Below are positions 17,177 to 24,366 of a stretch of 64,000 nt of DNA, piece after piece. Source of the stretch: Prado023 sp963798745 (GTDB lineage: Bacteria; Actinomycetota; Actinomycetes; S36-B12; CAIYMF01); NCBI GenBank assembly GCA_963798745.1, contig CAWCUF010000001.1:496001-560000 (forward strand), in the 5' to 3' direction. The notes beneath the pieces were generated by a model. That model made no database searches, was not told the origin of the DNA, and was given only the letters and a program-made list of their open reading frames with translations. How positions within the stretch are numbered: position 1 is the stretch's first letter; each line of letters begins with the position of its first letter. The translations under genes were made by a program, and so were the position numbers.

Positions 17177-18211
17177 TCACCTGGAGACGGCCTGCTGGAA
17201 CGCCAGCTCGGCGGCGGCCCACGCCCCACGCCGATCGGGCAGGTCGTGGAGCTGGGCGGCCAGGTCGGCGGAGAAGTCGAGGCTCGCCTCGCGGGGCAGC
17301 AGGCTCGGCAGGTTGTCGATGGCGATGACCCTGACCGGCGGCCCGCCGTCGTGAACGACGCGCACGGGCTTCGCCCAGGTCGTCACCTCGGTGTTGATCG
17401 GCAGGAGGTTGTGCGCGCTGGTCACATCGCAGGTCACGTCAGCGACGGTGCGCAGGGCGCGGTCGCCGAGGTCGAGGTCCTCGGGGCGCAGGAAGGGCTC
17501 CATCGGCACGGTCGAGGCCACGCAGTTGACGAGCAGGTCGTGGTTCAGGAGGGCGGCTCGGTCCAGGTCCGCCGTCTCCTCGACGTCCCAACCGGTGACC
17601 AGCGACCCGGCCACCGCCAGGGCGTCGCAGGCCCCTCGACCGCTTCGGCCCAGTGCGCCGATCACCAGCGCGCGCAGCGGCGGGGCCTGCGCATCGCAGT
17701 CGCGCAGCGCGGCGTCGAAATCCGCGCGGGTGCCCGGCCGCACCGGGGGATCCAGTCGACCTCGCGCGCCCAGGACCCCGAGCCCGGCGCCGATGTAGCC
17801 GGCCCAGTACCCGAACGCGACGACCCGCCGACCGTCCACGGTGAGGTACTCGATGTCCAGCAGCTCACCGCCGCCGTCGGCGAACCGGGCCAGCAGTTCG
17901 GCCGAACCTGCCTGCCCCTTGAAGGCGTGGGCGAAGTAGACGTGCGCGTGCCGCAGCGCCCGTGGCTGCTCAGGCAACTCCTTGATCCCCACGATCACCG
18001 CCTCGTCGGGGGCGTCGGGCCACGACCCCGCCGCGGCGACCTCGCACCCCGCGGCCCGGTAGTCCATGATCGGGAACACTCGGGTCGGGGATTTCTCGAC
18101 GGTGATCCGTACGCCCTTCCCGACCAGGGCCGCGGCGTCGGCGGGCACAATGGGAGCCCGTTGCTCGGTCGCTCGTGCCTCGGCCCGCAGCCACAGGTGC
18201 AGTTCACTCAT
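17177..18211 (-). CDS. Saccharopine dehydrogenase-like protein (NAD+, lysine-forming type)
   Basis: The 344-residue protein resembles the AlaDH/PNT-like Lys1 group. The N-terminus has LWLRAEARATEQRAPIVP and VEKSPTRVFPIMDY, and IVGIKELPEQP followed by HVYFAHAFKGQ matches the known lysine-forming saccharopine dehydrogenase signature. A central nucleotide-binding segment follows (LVIGALGRSGRGA). Such enzymes interconvert saccharopine with lysine and 2-oxoglutarate using NAD. In bacteria that make lysine by the diaminopimelate route, the role is often unclear or catabolic. No other saccharopine-pathway gene is nearby. It stands alone on the minus strand. Confidence 0.82.
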   Translation of the reverse strand: MSELHLWLRAEARATEQRAPIVPADAAALVGKGVRITVEKSPTRVFPIMDYRAAGCEVAAAGSWPDAPDEAVIVGIKELPEQPRALRHAHVYFAHAFKGQAGSAELLARFADGGGELLDIEYLTVDGRRVVAFGYWAGYIGAGLGVLGARGRLDPPVRPGTRADFDAALRDCDAQAPPLRALVIGALGRSGRGACDALAVAGSLVTGWDVEETADLDRAALLNHDLLVNCVASTVPMEPFLRPEDLDLGDRALRTVADVTCDVTSAHNLLPINTEVTTWAKPVRVVHDGGPPVRVIAIDNLPSLLPREASLDFSADLAAQLHDLPDRRGAWAAAELAFQQAVSR

Positions 18212-18451
18212 GCCGCGACCCTAGACGCCAGCACGCTCCGGGCGCCGCTCCGGCCAGTGGGGGCTGGCGACGGTGACAACTGCGAGTAAGGGTGTCCCAA
18301 AGGGGCCTACCCCCCGGAGTATGAGGCTCAGGAGTGCCCGCATCGCAGCCGCGGCGCAGGCTGGTCAGTCTAGGCTGGTCATCGGCCCGATCCGTGTGAG
18401 AGGACGCCCATCAATGCCCACCCTGATCCGCGAGGAACTGGTGGCGGGCTG

Positions 18452-19408
18452 ATGGCGGGCCCGACCGAGCGGGATTCCCAGGGCGGCAACGATGCGGTGT
18501 CGGTCCTGGAGTGGCTCCTGGCCGGCGACCCCGCGATCCGGTGGCAGGTGATGGGGGACCTGCTGGGGGCAGCTGCCGATGACGTGGCCGCGGAGCGCGA
18601 CCGGATCACCACGCAGGGATGGGGTGCCCGCCTGCTCGCTGCCCAGGACGCCGACGGTCTCTGGGCCGGGGCCCTGTACAGCCCGAAGTGGACGTCGACG
18701 ACCTACACCCTGCTGCTCCTGTTGCGCCTCGGGCTGCGGCCGGGGCACCAGCAGGCCCTCGTGGGCTGCCGCCAGTTGTGGACTGCGGCTCGCTGCTACG
18801 ACGGGGGACTGAACCTGGCGAAGAGCATCCGGGAGCCGGAGACGTGCATCACGGGAATGCTCGTGCAGTTGGCCGCGCACTTCGGGTGGGCCGACGACCG
18901 GCTCGACGACACTGTCCAGTGGCTGCTCAGCCAGCAGCTCGCTGACGGGGGATGGAACTGTGAGACGGTCCGGGTCGGGTCCCAGCACGGCTCGTTCCAC
19001 ACTTCCATCACCGTGCTGGAGGCGCTGCACGCCTACGACCTCGCAGGGGGAGCTGTTGCCGTCGGTGCGGCGATGGCCGCCGGGCGGGGCTTCTTCGCAA
19101 ACCACCGGCTCTCGCGCTCCCATCGCACCAAGGCGGTCGTGGACCCCGCCTTCACCCGCTACCCGTTCCCGCCCCAGTGGCACTTCGATGAGCTGCGCGG
19201 CCTCGAGCACCTCCGCGCGGTGGGTGCCGATCGCGACGAACGGCTGGCCGACGCGATGGAGTCGCTGCGGCGAGCTCGCCGACCTGATGGGACCTGGCCG
19301 TTCTACCGCTCCTGGCCGGGGCGCCAGTGGTTCTCGATGGAGTCCCGCGGGCCGAGCCGGTGGACCACCCTGCGTGCCTTGCGCGTCCTTGCCTGGTGGG
19401 AGGGCTGA
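18452..19408 (+). CDS. Squalene-cyclase/prenyltransferase-fold protein of unknown function
   Basis: The 318-residue protein is made of repeated helical hairpins with QW-like motifs, such as LLSQQLADGGWNCE, and aromatic caps typical of the terpene-cyclase alpha/alpha barrel. It lacks a recognisable DxDD protonation motif, and it is half the length of squalene-hopene cyclases, so cyclase activity is doubtful. The opening VLEWLLAGDPAIRWQVMGDLL recurs in uncharacterised actinobacterial proteins of this type. A 12-codon ORF at 18414 ends in a TGATG overlap with this start. No terpene genes are adjacent. Confidence 0.7.
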   Translation: MAGPTERDSQGGNDAVSVLEWLLAGDPAIRWQVMGDLLGAAADDVAAERDRITTQGWGARLLAAQDADGLWAGALYSPKWTSTTYTLLLLLRLGLRPGHQQALVGCRQLWTAARCYDGGLNLAKSIREPETCITGMLVQLAAHFGWADDRLDDTVQWLLSQQLADGGWNCETVRVGSQHGSFHTSITVLEALHAYDLAGGAVAVGAAMAAGRGFFANHRLSRSHRTKAVVDPAFTRYPFPPQWHFDELRGLEHLRAVGADRDERLADAMESLRRARRPDGTWPFYRSWPGRQWFSMESRGPSRWTTLRALRVLAWWEG

Positions 19409-19498
19409 GCTCGCCGTTCGCTCGGCTGAACAGCCGCGTGCGGCTCAGGTGCTGGCGGCGACGGCAGTGCGCTGACCCAGGGCTCTAGCTGCCCCGCC

Positions 19499-19537
19499 TT
19501 GGCCCTGGACGGGCACATGGGCCATGATTGCTCAATG
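19499..19537 (+). promoter_or_regulatory. Leaderless-type promoter with putative ArsR operator before the aquaporin
   Basis: TTGGCC (19499-19504), an 18-base spacer and CATGAT (19523-19528) fit -35 and -10 elements, putting the start of transcription at the ATG of 19535. The decamer TTGCTCAATG (19528-19537) overlaps the start point. The same decamer with the same geometry relative to -10 and ATG is found at the arsR-arsC fusion gene. It is therefore a candidate ArsR operator. Confidence 0.5.
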
Positions 19538-19570
19538 ACCATTGCGATTGTTTGCCGGCGGAGCCGGTGA
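19535..19570 (+). CDS. Possible 11-residue leader peptide
   Basis: A short frame, MTIAIVCRRSR, begins at the predicted transcription start and ends in a TGA that overlaps the GTG of the aquaporin (GTGA). If the mRNA is leaderless, ribosomes would start here and re-initiate at the aquaporin. It contains one cysteine. It could be chance; the support is its exact position between the promoter and the next start. Confidence 0.3.
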   Translation: MTIAIVCRRSR

Positions 19571-20328
19571 GCGTGCCCGACACCACCCGGCGGGTGGCGG
19601 CCGAGTTCCTCGGCGCGATGATCCTGGTCGCGGCCGTGGTGGGCTCCGGGGTGATGGCTACCAACCTGACCGCCGACGTGGGCGTGCAGCTGGTGATGAA
19701 CATGCTGGCCACCGTGCTGGTGCTGGGCCTGCTGATCTGGACTCTGGGCCCGATCTCGGGAGCGCACTTCAATCCGGCGGTCACGGGCGTGGCCCTGGTG
19801 CGTCGGGAGATCGCCGGCGTCGAGGCCGCCCGGTACATCCCCGCGCAGATCTTCGGCGCGATCACGGGGGCGGTGCTGGCCAACCTGATGTTCGCCCTGC
19901 CCGCGGTCGAGTTCTCCACGCGCCAGCGCACCGGGGCCAACCTGCTGCTCGGCGAGGTGGTGGCCACCGCGGGCCTGCTGTGGATCATCGGCGCGCTCAC
20001 CCGCACCGGCAACGGTCGCATCGGCCCTGTCCTGGTCCCCGCCTGGATCGGTGCGGCGTACTTCTTCACCTCGTCGACGTCGTTCGCCAACCCCGCAGTC
20101 ACCATCGGGCGGATGTTCACCGACTCCTTCGCGGGGATCGCACCCGCCTCGGTGCTCCCGTTCATCGCCGCCCAGCTGGTGGGCGCGGCGATCGGCGCGG
20201 CCCAGACCGAGCTCTTCCACCCGCGTCCCGGCCGGATCCCTGAACCGCTGGACCTGCCGGGCCCCATCCACTCCAGCCCGGCCCTGACCCACCAGAACCC
20301 CAGCCCCACCCACCAGGAGGAACGATGA
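19567..20328 (+). CDS. Aquaporin/glycerol-facilitator family channel in an ars operon (AqpS-like)
   Basis: This 253-residue channel has six helices and both NPA loops (HFNPAVTG at about 73 and FANPAVTIGR at about 178), so it has an intact aquaporin pore. It sits directly before arsC with a four-base overlap. In several bacteria an aquaglyceroporin replaces ArsB/Acr3: arsenate is reduced by ArsC, and the arsenite leaves by downhill flow through the channel. No arsB or acr3 gene is present here, so that role is likely. I choose GTG 19567 (with GGCGGA upstream) because similarity starts right after it; a TTG at 19528 would also be in frame. Confidence 0.85.
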   Translation: MSVPDTTRRVAAEFLGAMILVAAVVGSGVMATNLTADVGVQLVMNMLATVLVLGLLIWTLGPISGAHFNPAVTGVALVRREIAGVEAARYIPAQIFGAITGAVLANLMFALPAVEFSTRQRTGANLLLGEVVATAGLLWIIGALTRTGNGRIGPVLVPAWIGAAYFFTSSTSFANPAVTIGRMFTDSFAGIAPASVLPFIAAQLVGAAIGAAQTELFHPRPGRIPEPLDLPGPIHSSPALTHQNPSPTHQEER

Positions 20329-20747
20329 GCACCAGTCCCAGCACCGTCGAGCGCCCCAGCGTCCTGTTCGTGTGCGTCCACAACGCCGGCCGGTCCCAGA
20401 TGGCAGCGGCCTATCTCACGCACCTGGCCGGTGATCGGGTCGAGGTCCGCTCTGCTGGGTCAGCCCCGGCGGCGTCGGTGAACCCGGCTGCGGTGGCGGC
20501 CATGCTCGAGGAGGGCATCGACATGTCCGCAGAGATGCCCAAGGTGCTCACCGATGACGCGGTGCGGGCCTCGGACGTGGTGATCACCATGGGCTGTGGG
20601 GACACCTGTGCGATCTATCCCGGCAAGCGCTACGAGGATTGGGCGCTCGAGGACCCGGCCGGGCAGGGGGTCGATGCCGTGCGTCCGATCCGTGACGAGA
20701 TCCGGCGCCGCATCGAGGCCCTGATCGCCGACATCGCCCCGGCCTGA
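20325..20747 (+). CDS. arsC: Arsenate reductase, low-molecular-weight phosphatase type
   Basis: The 140-residue protein starts with the phosphatase-loop motif CVHNAGRSQMA (C-x5-R, catalytic Cys about 17) and ends with the DP loop WALEDPAGQ that supplies the general acid. Further Cys residues in MGCGDTCAIYPG could take part in thiol relay. This sequence type is the arsenate reductase that uses thioredoxin or mycothiol. It would convert arsenate to arsenite in the cytoplasm for exit through the channel encoded just upstream, with which it overlaps by four bases. It is convergent with the arsR-arsC fusion gene, 13 bp away. Confidence 0.92.
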   Translation: MSTSPSTVERPSVLFVCVHNAGRSQMAAAYLTHLAGDRVEVRSAGSAPAASVNPAAVAAMLEEGIDMSAEMPKVLTDDAVRASDVVITMGCGDTCAIYPGKRYEDWALEDPAGQGVDAVRPIRDEIRRRIEALIADIAPA

Positions 20748-20752
20748 CCCGC

Positions 20753-20783
20753 GGCTCGCCTCAGGCCCGCGAGGAGGCGAGCC
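20753..20783. terminator. Stem-loop between convergent arsC and arsR-arsC genes
   Basis: GGCTCGCCTC (20753-20762) and GAGGCGAGCC (20774-20783) are exact complements with an 11-base loop. The structure lies between the two convergent stops and reaches into the last codons of the fusion gene. There is no T-run, but GC-rich actinobacterial terminators often lack one. It would serve both directions. Confidence 0.6.
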
Positions 20784-21441
20784 AGGCCTCGATCCGTCCA
20801 GTGACCTGGAGCAGGGTCGCCTCGAAGGCCCGGTCCGAGCCCAGCGGCACCGGGTCGGGGATCGACCAGTGCAGGTGGGCAGAACGCACCTCGCGGTCAG
20901 CCGAGTCGCACACGGTCACGATCACGTCGTCCTCGGCGAGTACCTCGCCGGTCGACTGCGGCCGGTCCGCGACCAGAGTCAGGCCATGGCGACGAGCCAC
21001 GCGCACAGTGCCCGGATGGATCTGGGCCGCGGGCCGCGTCCCGGCGCAGGTCACCGGCCCGTGCACACGGTCGGCCCACACCGCGGCTGCCAACTGCGAA
21101 CGTGCGGAGTTGCCGGAGCACACGAACACCACTCGATGCGTGGGTGGTGGTGCCACGGGCCGGCGGGCCAATGCGTCCAGCGCCCCGGGGACGAGGCCGA
21201 CGTAGCTGCGACGACCGTCGGACTCCGAGGGGGTGCGCCGGATCAGACCCGCCGACTCCAGCACGCGTAGGTGATGGGCCAGCAGATTCGACGACATGCC
21301 CAGGGCGCGCGCGAGGTCGGTCGGGGTCCGCTCTCCTGCCGTCACGGCGTCCACGACCAGCAGTCGACCGGGATCGCTGAGGGCCGCGTGACCGGCGGCC
21401 CGCCAGGCGACCGTCGGGAGCTCGTCTGGCTCAGTCTGCAT
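20761..21441 (-). CDS. ArsR-type regulator fused to an ArsC-like phosphatase domain
   Basis: The 226-residue protein combines an N-terminal winged helix of ArsR type (residues 5-85; DLARALGMSSNLLAHHLRVL is the recognition region) with a C-terminal low-molecular-weight phosphatase/arsenate reductase domain beginning VVFVCSGNSARSQLA, whose C-x5-R loop is intact. No classical ELCVC metal-binding motif is seen in the DNA-binding part, so sensing may involve the reductase domain. Such fusions are known in acidophiles and actinobacteria. It probably represses itself and the aquaporin-arsC genes: the same decamer lies at both promoters. The ATG at 21441 is part of that decamer. Confidence 0.88.
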   Translation of the reverse strand: MQTEPDELPTVAWRAAGHAALSDPGRLLVVDAVTAGERTPTDLARALGMSSNLLAHHLRVLESAGLIRRTPSESDGRRSYVGLVPGALDALARRPVAPPPTHRVVFVCSGNSARSQLAAAVWADRVHGPVTCAGTRPAAQIHPGTVRVARRHGLTLVADRPQSTGEVLAEDDVIVTVCDSADREVRSAHLHWSIPDPVPLGSDRAFEATLLQVTGRIEAWLASSRA

Positions 21442-21476
21442 TGAGCAAGCGTCGCGCAGAGGTCCCCATCGGTCAA
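21439..21476 (-). promoter_or_regulatory. Leaderless-type promoter with putative ArsR operator before the fusion gene
   Basis: On the minus strand TTGACC (21476-21471), 17 bases and GACGCT (21453-21448) are followed by TGCTCA and the ATG of the fusion gene, so transcription should begin at the start codon. The decamer TTGCTCAATG (21448-21439) is identical to the one at 19528-19537 and sits in the same place relative to -10 and ATG. This supports autoregulation. Confidence 0.5.
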
Positions 21477-22312
21477 CTCCGCGGAGCACGACTGCTGATC
21501 AGTGGTGAAGTCGACGTCGGCGGTGCTCGCCATGCCGGCGGTGCGGCCCGGGGCTCGGCGGTGTGCGGTGCTCCGCAGTGCTCTTGGTGGCCGCTTCTGG
21601 TGCCCTCGCTGTCCGTGTCTCCAGCGACCATGCCTGCTGTGCCCGGGCTTCCCGGGTTATCAGGTCGTGTGTCGCGGATTCCTGTGTGACTACGTCGTGA
21701 GTTGCCGGTGCAGGCACTACCGCCGTTGCTGTGCGGGGTGTTCAGCAGGAGGGGGGTGGGGGTGGGGTCGCAGGTGGTGAAGCGTTGTTCGGCGGGGGTG
21801 AGGTGGTGGCCGCGGCTGGTGGCCCAGAGGGGGTCGCCCGCCGTGGTGTGGTCCAGGGGGACGGTCAGGGAGACGGGGAGCCCGCCGCGGGTGGGCAGGT
21901 AGCCGGTGGCGGCGGTGTTGTTGACCAGTTCGACCAGGGCGTCGGCGCGGCGGGCCCCGGCGGGGGGGTGCAGCATCCGGGCGGCCGCGGTCACGAACCG
22001 TGCCACGGCTGCCGGGGACTGCCCCCAGTGCGCAGCCAACTCACCGATGACGCCCGCCAACTCCGCGGCCGTGAACGCTGCCGCTGTGCGGGCGATGGCG
22101 TCGACGTGTTCGCGGGTGATCACCCCCGCGGCCCATGCGGCGGCGATCGAGGGATGCTCGGCGGCCAGGGCGCCGGTGCGGGCCAGGCGGCGGGTGTGTG
22201 GCCCGGCCCGGCCGCGGGCACCCAGCACCGCCCCGGGCCCCACCAGGGGCAACGACCCGCTGGCGGTCGCGGCGCCGTTCGCCGCCTCATGCGGATCGAT
22301 CCCCGTGCCCAA
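21473..22312 (-). pseudogene. DUF222 (13E12-repeat type) fragment lacking its HNH domain
   Basis: The frame encodes HPSIAAAWAAGVITREHVDAI, then a helical region and PVSLTVPLDHTTAGDPLWA, which fit the DUF222 domain found before HNH nuclease domains in actinobacteria. It has only a TTG at its beginning, right after a stop codon, and the usual 80-100 residues before the conserved part are missing. The last 90 residues are low-complexity and no HNH motif follows. It is probably a remnant of one of the many DUF222-HNH genes in such genomes rather than a working protein. Confidence 0.6.
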
Positions 22313-22371
22313 CCATCAGTGACATCCGACAGAGGATGAGACTGAGATGGACATTGACGTCGAGACGGACA

Positions 22372-22409
22372 TTGACATTGACGCAGCGTCAACTCCTACG
22401 CTGCCACCC
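22372..22409 (+). promoter_or_regulatory. MerR-type promoter with 19-bp spacer and internal palindrome
   Basis: TTGACA (22372-22377) and TACGCT (22397-22402) are separated by 19 bases, the overlong spacing typical of MerR-regulated promoters. The perfect palindrome TTGACGCAGCGTCAA (22378-22392) lies in that spacer. The transcription start falls at about 22409-22410, that is, on the ATG, so the mRNA should be leaderless and the regulator autoregulated. Further TTGAC half-sites lie just upstream. Confidence 0.7.
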
Positions 22410-23162
22410 ATGGAGTACGGCATTGCCGAGGTCGCCAAGCTGGCCGGAACGACCAGTCGGACCCTGCGCCACTACGACGACGTCGGCCTGCTCGCCCCCT
22501 CCAGGCTGGGCGCCAACGGCTACCGCTACTACGACTCCGCGGCGCTGACCCGGTTGCAGCGGATCCTCATGCTGCGCGAGCTGGGGTTGGGCATCACTGC
22601 GATCGAGGGCGTCCTTGCCGCCGCCGACGACGCCACCGCCCTGCGCAGCCACCTGCATTGGCTACGGGCGGAATCTGAACGCCTCGACCGGCAGATCGCC
22701 AGTGTCGAGCGCACCATCGAGAGCATCGAGAAGGGAGTGCCGATCATGGCTCAGGACAGGTTCGACGGATTCGACCACTCGCAGTACAAGGACGAGGTCG
22801 AGCAGCGCTGGGGGGCCGAGGCCTACGCCGACAGCGACCGCTGGTGGCGCGGCCTGGGACCCGCGGGCCGGGCCGACTTCGAGGCCGAGTCCGCAGCGCT
22901 GCTCGAGGCGTGGCGCGACCTGCACGCCCGGAGCGTGCCAGTGGACGCTGCGGAGGCGCTCGCCATCGCCCGGCGCCACCATGCCTGGGCCGCACTGGGC
23001 TGGGGCGCGGTCGGCCGGGGTGACGTCTCACCCGAGGCACTCACCGGCCTGGGCGACATGTACGTGGCCGACGAGCGGTTCGCCGTGAACTACGGGGGCA
23101 TCGAGGGCGCGTCCTACGTCCGCGACGTCCTCGCCCACTACGCCCTCACCGAGCTCGTCTGA
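22410..23162 (+). CDS. MerR-family regulator with TipAS ligand-binding domain
   Basis: The 250-residue protein has a MerR winged helix (residues 1-70: YGIAEVAKLAGTTSRTLRHYDDVGLL and NGYRYYDS), a long coiled coil (about 75-115) and a C-terminal TipAS domain (about 135-245, with the repeated Trp and Tyr of DRWWRGLGP and the final NYGGIEGASYVRDVLAHYA). TipA-type proteins bind thiopeptides or other hydrophobic drugs and activate their own promoter. The ATG at 22410 is chosen because it matches the end of the MerR promoter; an in-frame ATG at 22347 would lie upstream of that promoter. No target besides itself is evident. Confidence 0.88.
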   Translation: MEYGIAEVAKLAGTTSRTLRHYDDVGLLAPSRLGANGYRYYDSAALTRLQRILMLRELGLGITAIEGVLAAADDATALRSHLHWLRAESERLDRQIASVERTIESIEKGVPIMAQDRFDGFDHSQYKDEVEQRWGAEAYADSDRWWRGLGPAGRADFEAESAALLEAWRDLHARSVPVDAAEALAIARRHHAWAALGWGAVGRGDVSPEALTGLGDMYVADERFAVNYGGIEGASYVRDVLAHYALTELV

Positions 23163-23253
23163 TCCCCGGCGAGGCGCGTTCCTTGAGGTGTCCATATCCA
23201 TGCCAGCCCTCCCTGACCTCACCGGCGCGTGCCCGGGCGGCTACTCTGCGCGC

Positions 23254-23796
23254 ATGGACTCGCCGACCGGCGCCGTCCGGGGGGTGAAGCCCACATCGCG
23301 CACCTCCCGGTCCCTGCGTTCCCGAAGCCGGCTCGCAGGGATTGGCCTCCTCGTGCTCGTGACCGCTGCACCGGGCTGGGCGGGGGCCTGCGGGGCGGTC
23401 GAGACGCGCAGCGTGCCCGGCACCAGTGCCACCAGCGCCGCCACCATTGCCGCCACGTCCGCCCACACTGCCGCCGCATCCAGTCCCACCTCGCTCATGG
23501 GCGCCTCCGGCCTCAGCCCGCTGGCCGGGTCGGAGCAGATCGGGGCCCCGCGGCGCGAGATCCGCCGACTGCTGGCCCAACTGGAGGCCACCGGCCCGGT
23601 CCCCACGCTGGGCCTGGGGCTCCACGACACCGAGGCCTGCGGGGTGAGCAAGTCCGCCGGTGCCCGCGTGAAGCTCGAGGTGGTAGCCGACGGTCCCGGC
23701 CCGGACACCGCGGACTCCGAGTTCGTGATGGTCTTCAACGGCTCCTCGAAGACCATCGACCTGCGCGGCTGGCTGATCCTCACCCCCGGCACCTGA
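23254..23796 (+). CDS. Secreted protein with truncated lamin-tail-like end
   Basis: The 180-residue protein has a basic N-terminus and a hydrophobic segment (about residues 27-45, LAGIGLLVLVTAAPGWAGA), so it is likely secreted or anchored. An Ala/Ser/Thr-rich linker follows, then a short conserved-looking end: DSEFVMVFNGSSKTIDLRGWLI. That end resembles the first two strands of a lamin-tail domain (EYVVLRNTG...VDLSGW), but a full domain needs about 100 residues and the frame stops 10 residues later. It is probably truncated. trmL begins 20 bp downstream. I do not know its function. Confidence 0.6.
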   Translation: MDSPTGAVRGVKPTSRTSRSLRSRSRLAGIGLLVLVTAAPGWAGACGAVETRSVPGTSATSAATIAATSAHTAAASSPTSLMGASGLSPLAGSEQIGAPRREIRRLLAQLEATGPVPTLGLGLHDTEACGVSKSAGARVKLEVVADGPGPDTADSEFVMVFNGSSKTIDLRGWLILTPGT

Positions 23797-23815
23797 GCCC
23801 GGAGCCCGGCCGAAC

Positions 23816-24280
23816 GTGTTCGAGGTCGTCCTGTTCAGCCCGCGCATCCCGCCCAACACGGGCAACGTGATCCGGCTCTGTGCCAACACCGGCGCCCGGC
23901 TGCACCTGGTGCAGCCGCTCGGATTCACCCTCGACGAGGCCCCACTTCGCCGTGCCGGGCTGGACTACCACGACCTCGTCGACGTGCGCGTGCACCCGGA
24001 CCTCGCCGCAGCCCGCGCGGACCTGGCCGATCGGCGCTGGTTCGCCACGACCGCCCGTGGCGGGCGGATCCCGCACGAGGTCGCGCTGCGCCCGGGCGAC
24101 GTGTTCCTGTTCGGCCCGGAGCCCACCGGCCTGCCCGAGGACGTGCTGGCCGACTTCACCGCCGAGGCCCGACTCCGGCTGCCGATGGTGGCCGGCAACC
24201 GGTCGCTGAACCTGGCCAACGCGGTGGCCGTCACCGTCTACGAGGCGTGGCGGCAGAACGGGTTCGCCGGGGCGGGCTGA
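23816..24280 (+). CDS. trmL: tRNA (cytidine(34)-2'-O)-methyltransferase
   Basis: This 154-residue SPOUT methyltransferase has the three family motifs: NTGNVIRLCANTG near the N-terminus, LFGPEPTGLPE in the middle, and LPMVAGNRSLNLANAVAV forming the knotted S-adenosylmethionine site near the C-terminus. Length and motifs match TrmL, which 2'-O-methylates the wobble base of tRNA-Leu isoacceptors. It starts at GTG 23816, and the similarity begins with the second residue (FEVVLFSPRIPPNTGN). It is a single gene followed by a GC-rich stem-loop. Confidence 0.92.
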   Translation: MFEVVLFSPRIPPNTGNVIRLCANTGARLHLVQPLGFTLDEAPLRRAGLDYHDLVDVRVHPDLAAARADLADRRWFATTARGGRIPHEVALRPGDVFLFGPEPTGLPEDVLADFTAEARLRLPMVAGNRSLNLANAVAVTVYEAWRQNGFAGAG

Positions 24281-24293
24281 CCCCACGCACACC

Positions 24294-24310
24294 CCCGCCG
24301 GACCGGCGGG
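24294..24310. terminator. Short GC stem-loop after trmL
   Basis: CCCGCCGG (24294-24301) and CCGGCGGG (24303-24310) are exact complements separated by one base, 14 bp after the trmL stop. As a hairpin the tip would open to a small loop. No T-run follows. It may end trmL transcription before the ABC exporter. Confidence 0.45.
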
Positions 24311-24366
24311 CGGGGAGACCCCGGCGGGATTTGGGCGCGCGCCCGGACCGGGTCCATCCTTGTCCG

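Noticed and set aside
18307..18320. TACCCCCCGGAGTA, similar to a CsoR operator
   Set aside because: The dyad is imperfect and the neighbouring genes have no link to copper or sulfide.
18414..18452. 12-codon ORF (MPTLIREELVAG) ending in a TGATG overlap with the squalene-cyclase-like gene
   Set aside because: Short overlaps of this kind arise easily by chance; no promoter or conservation evidence is available.
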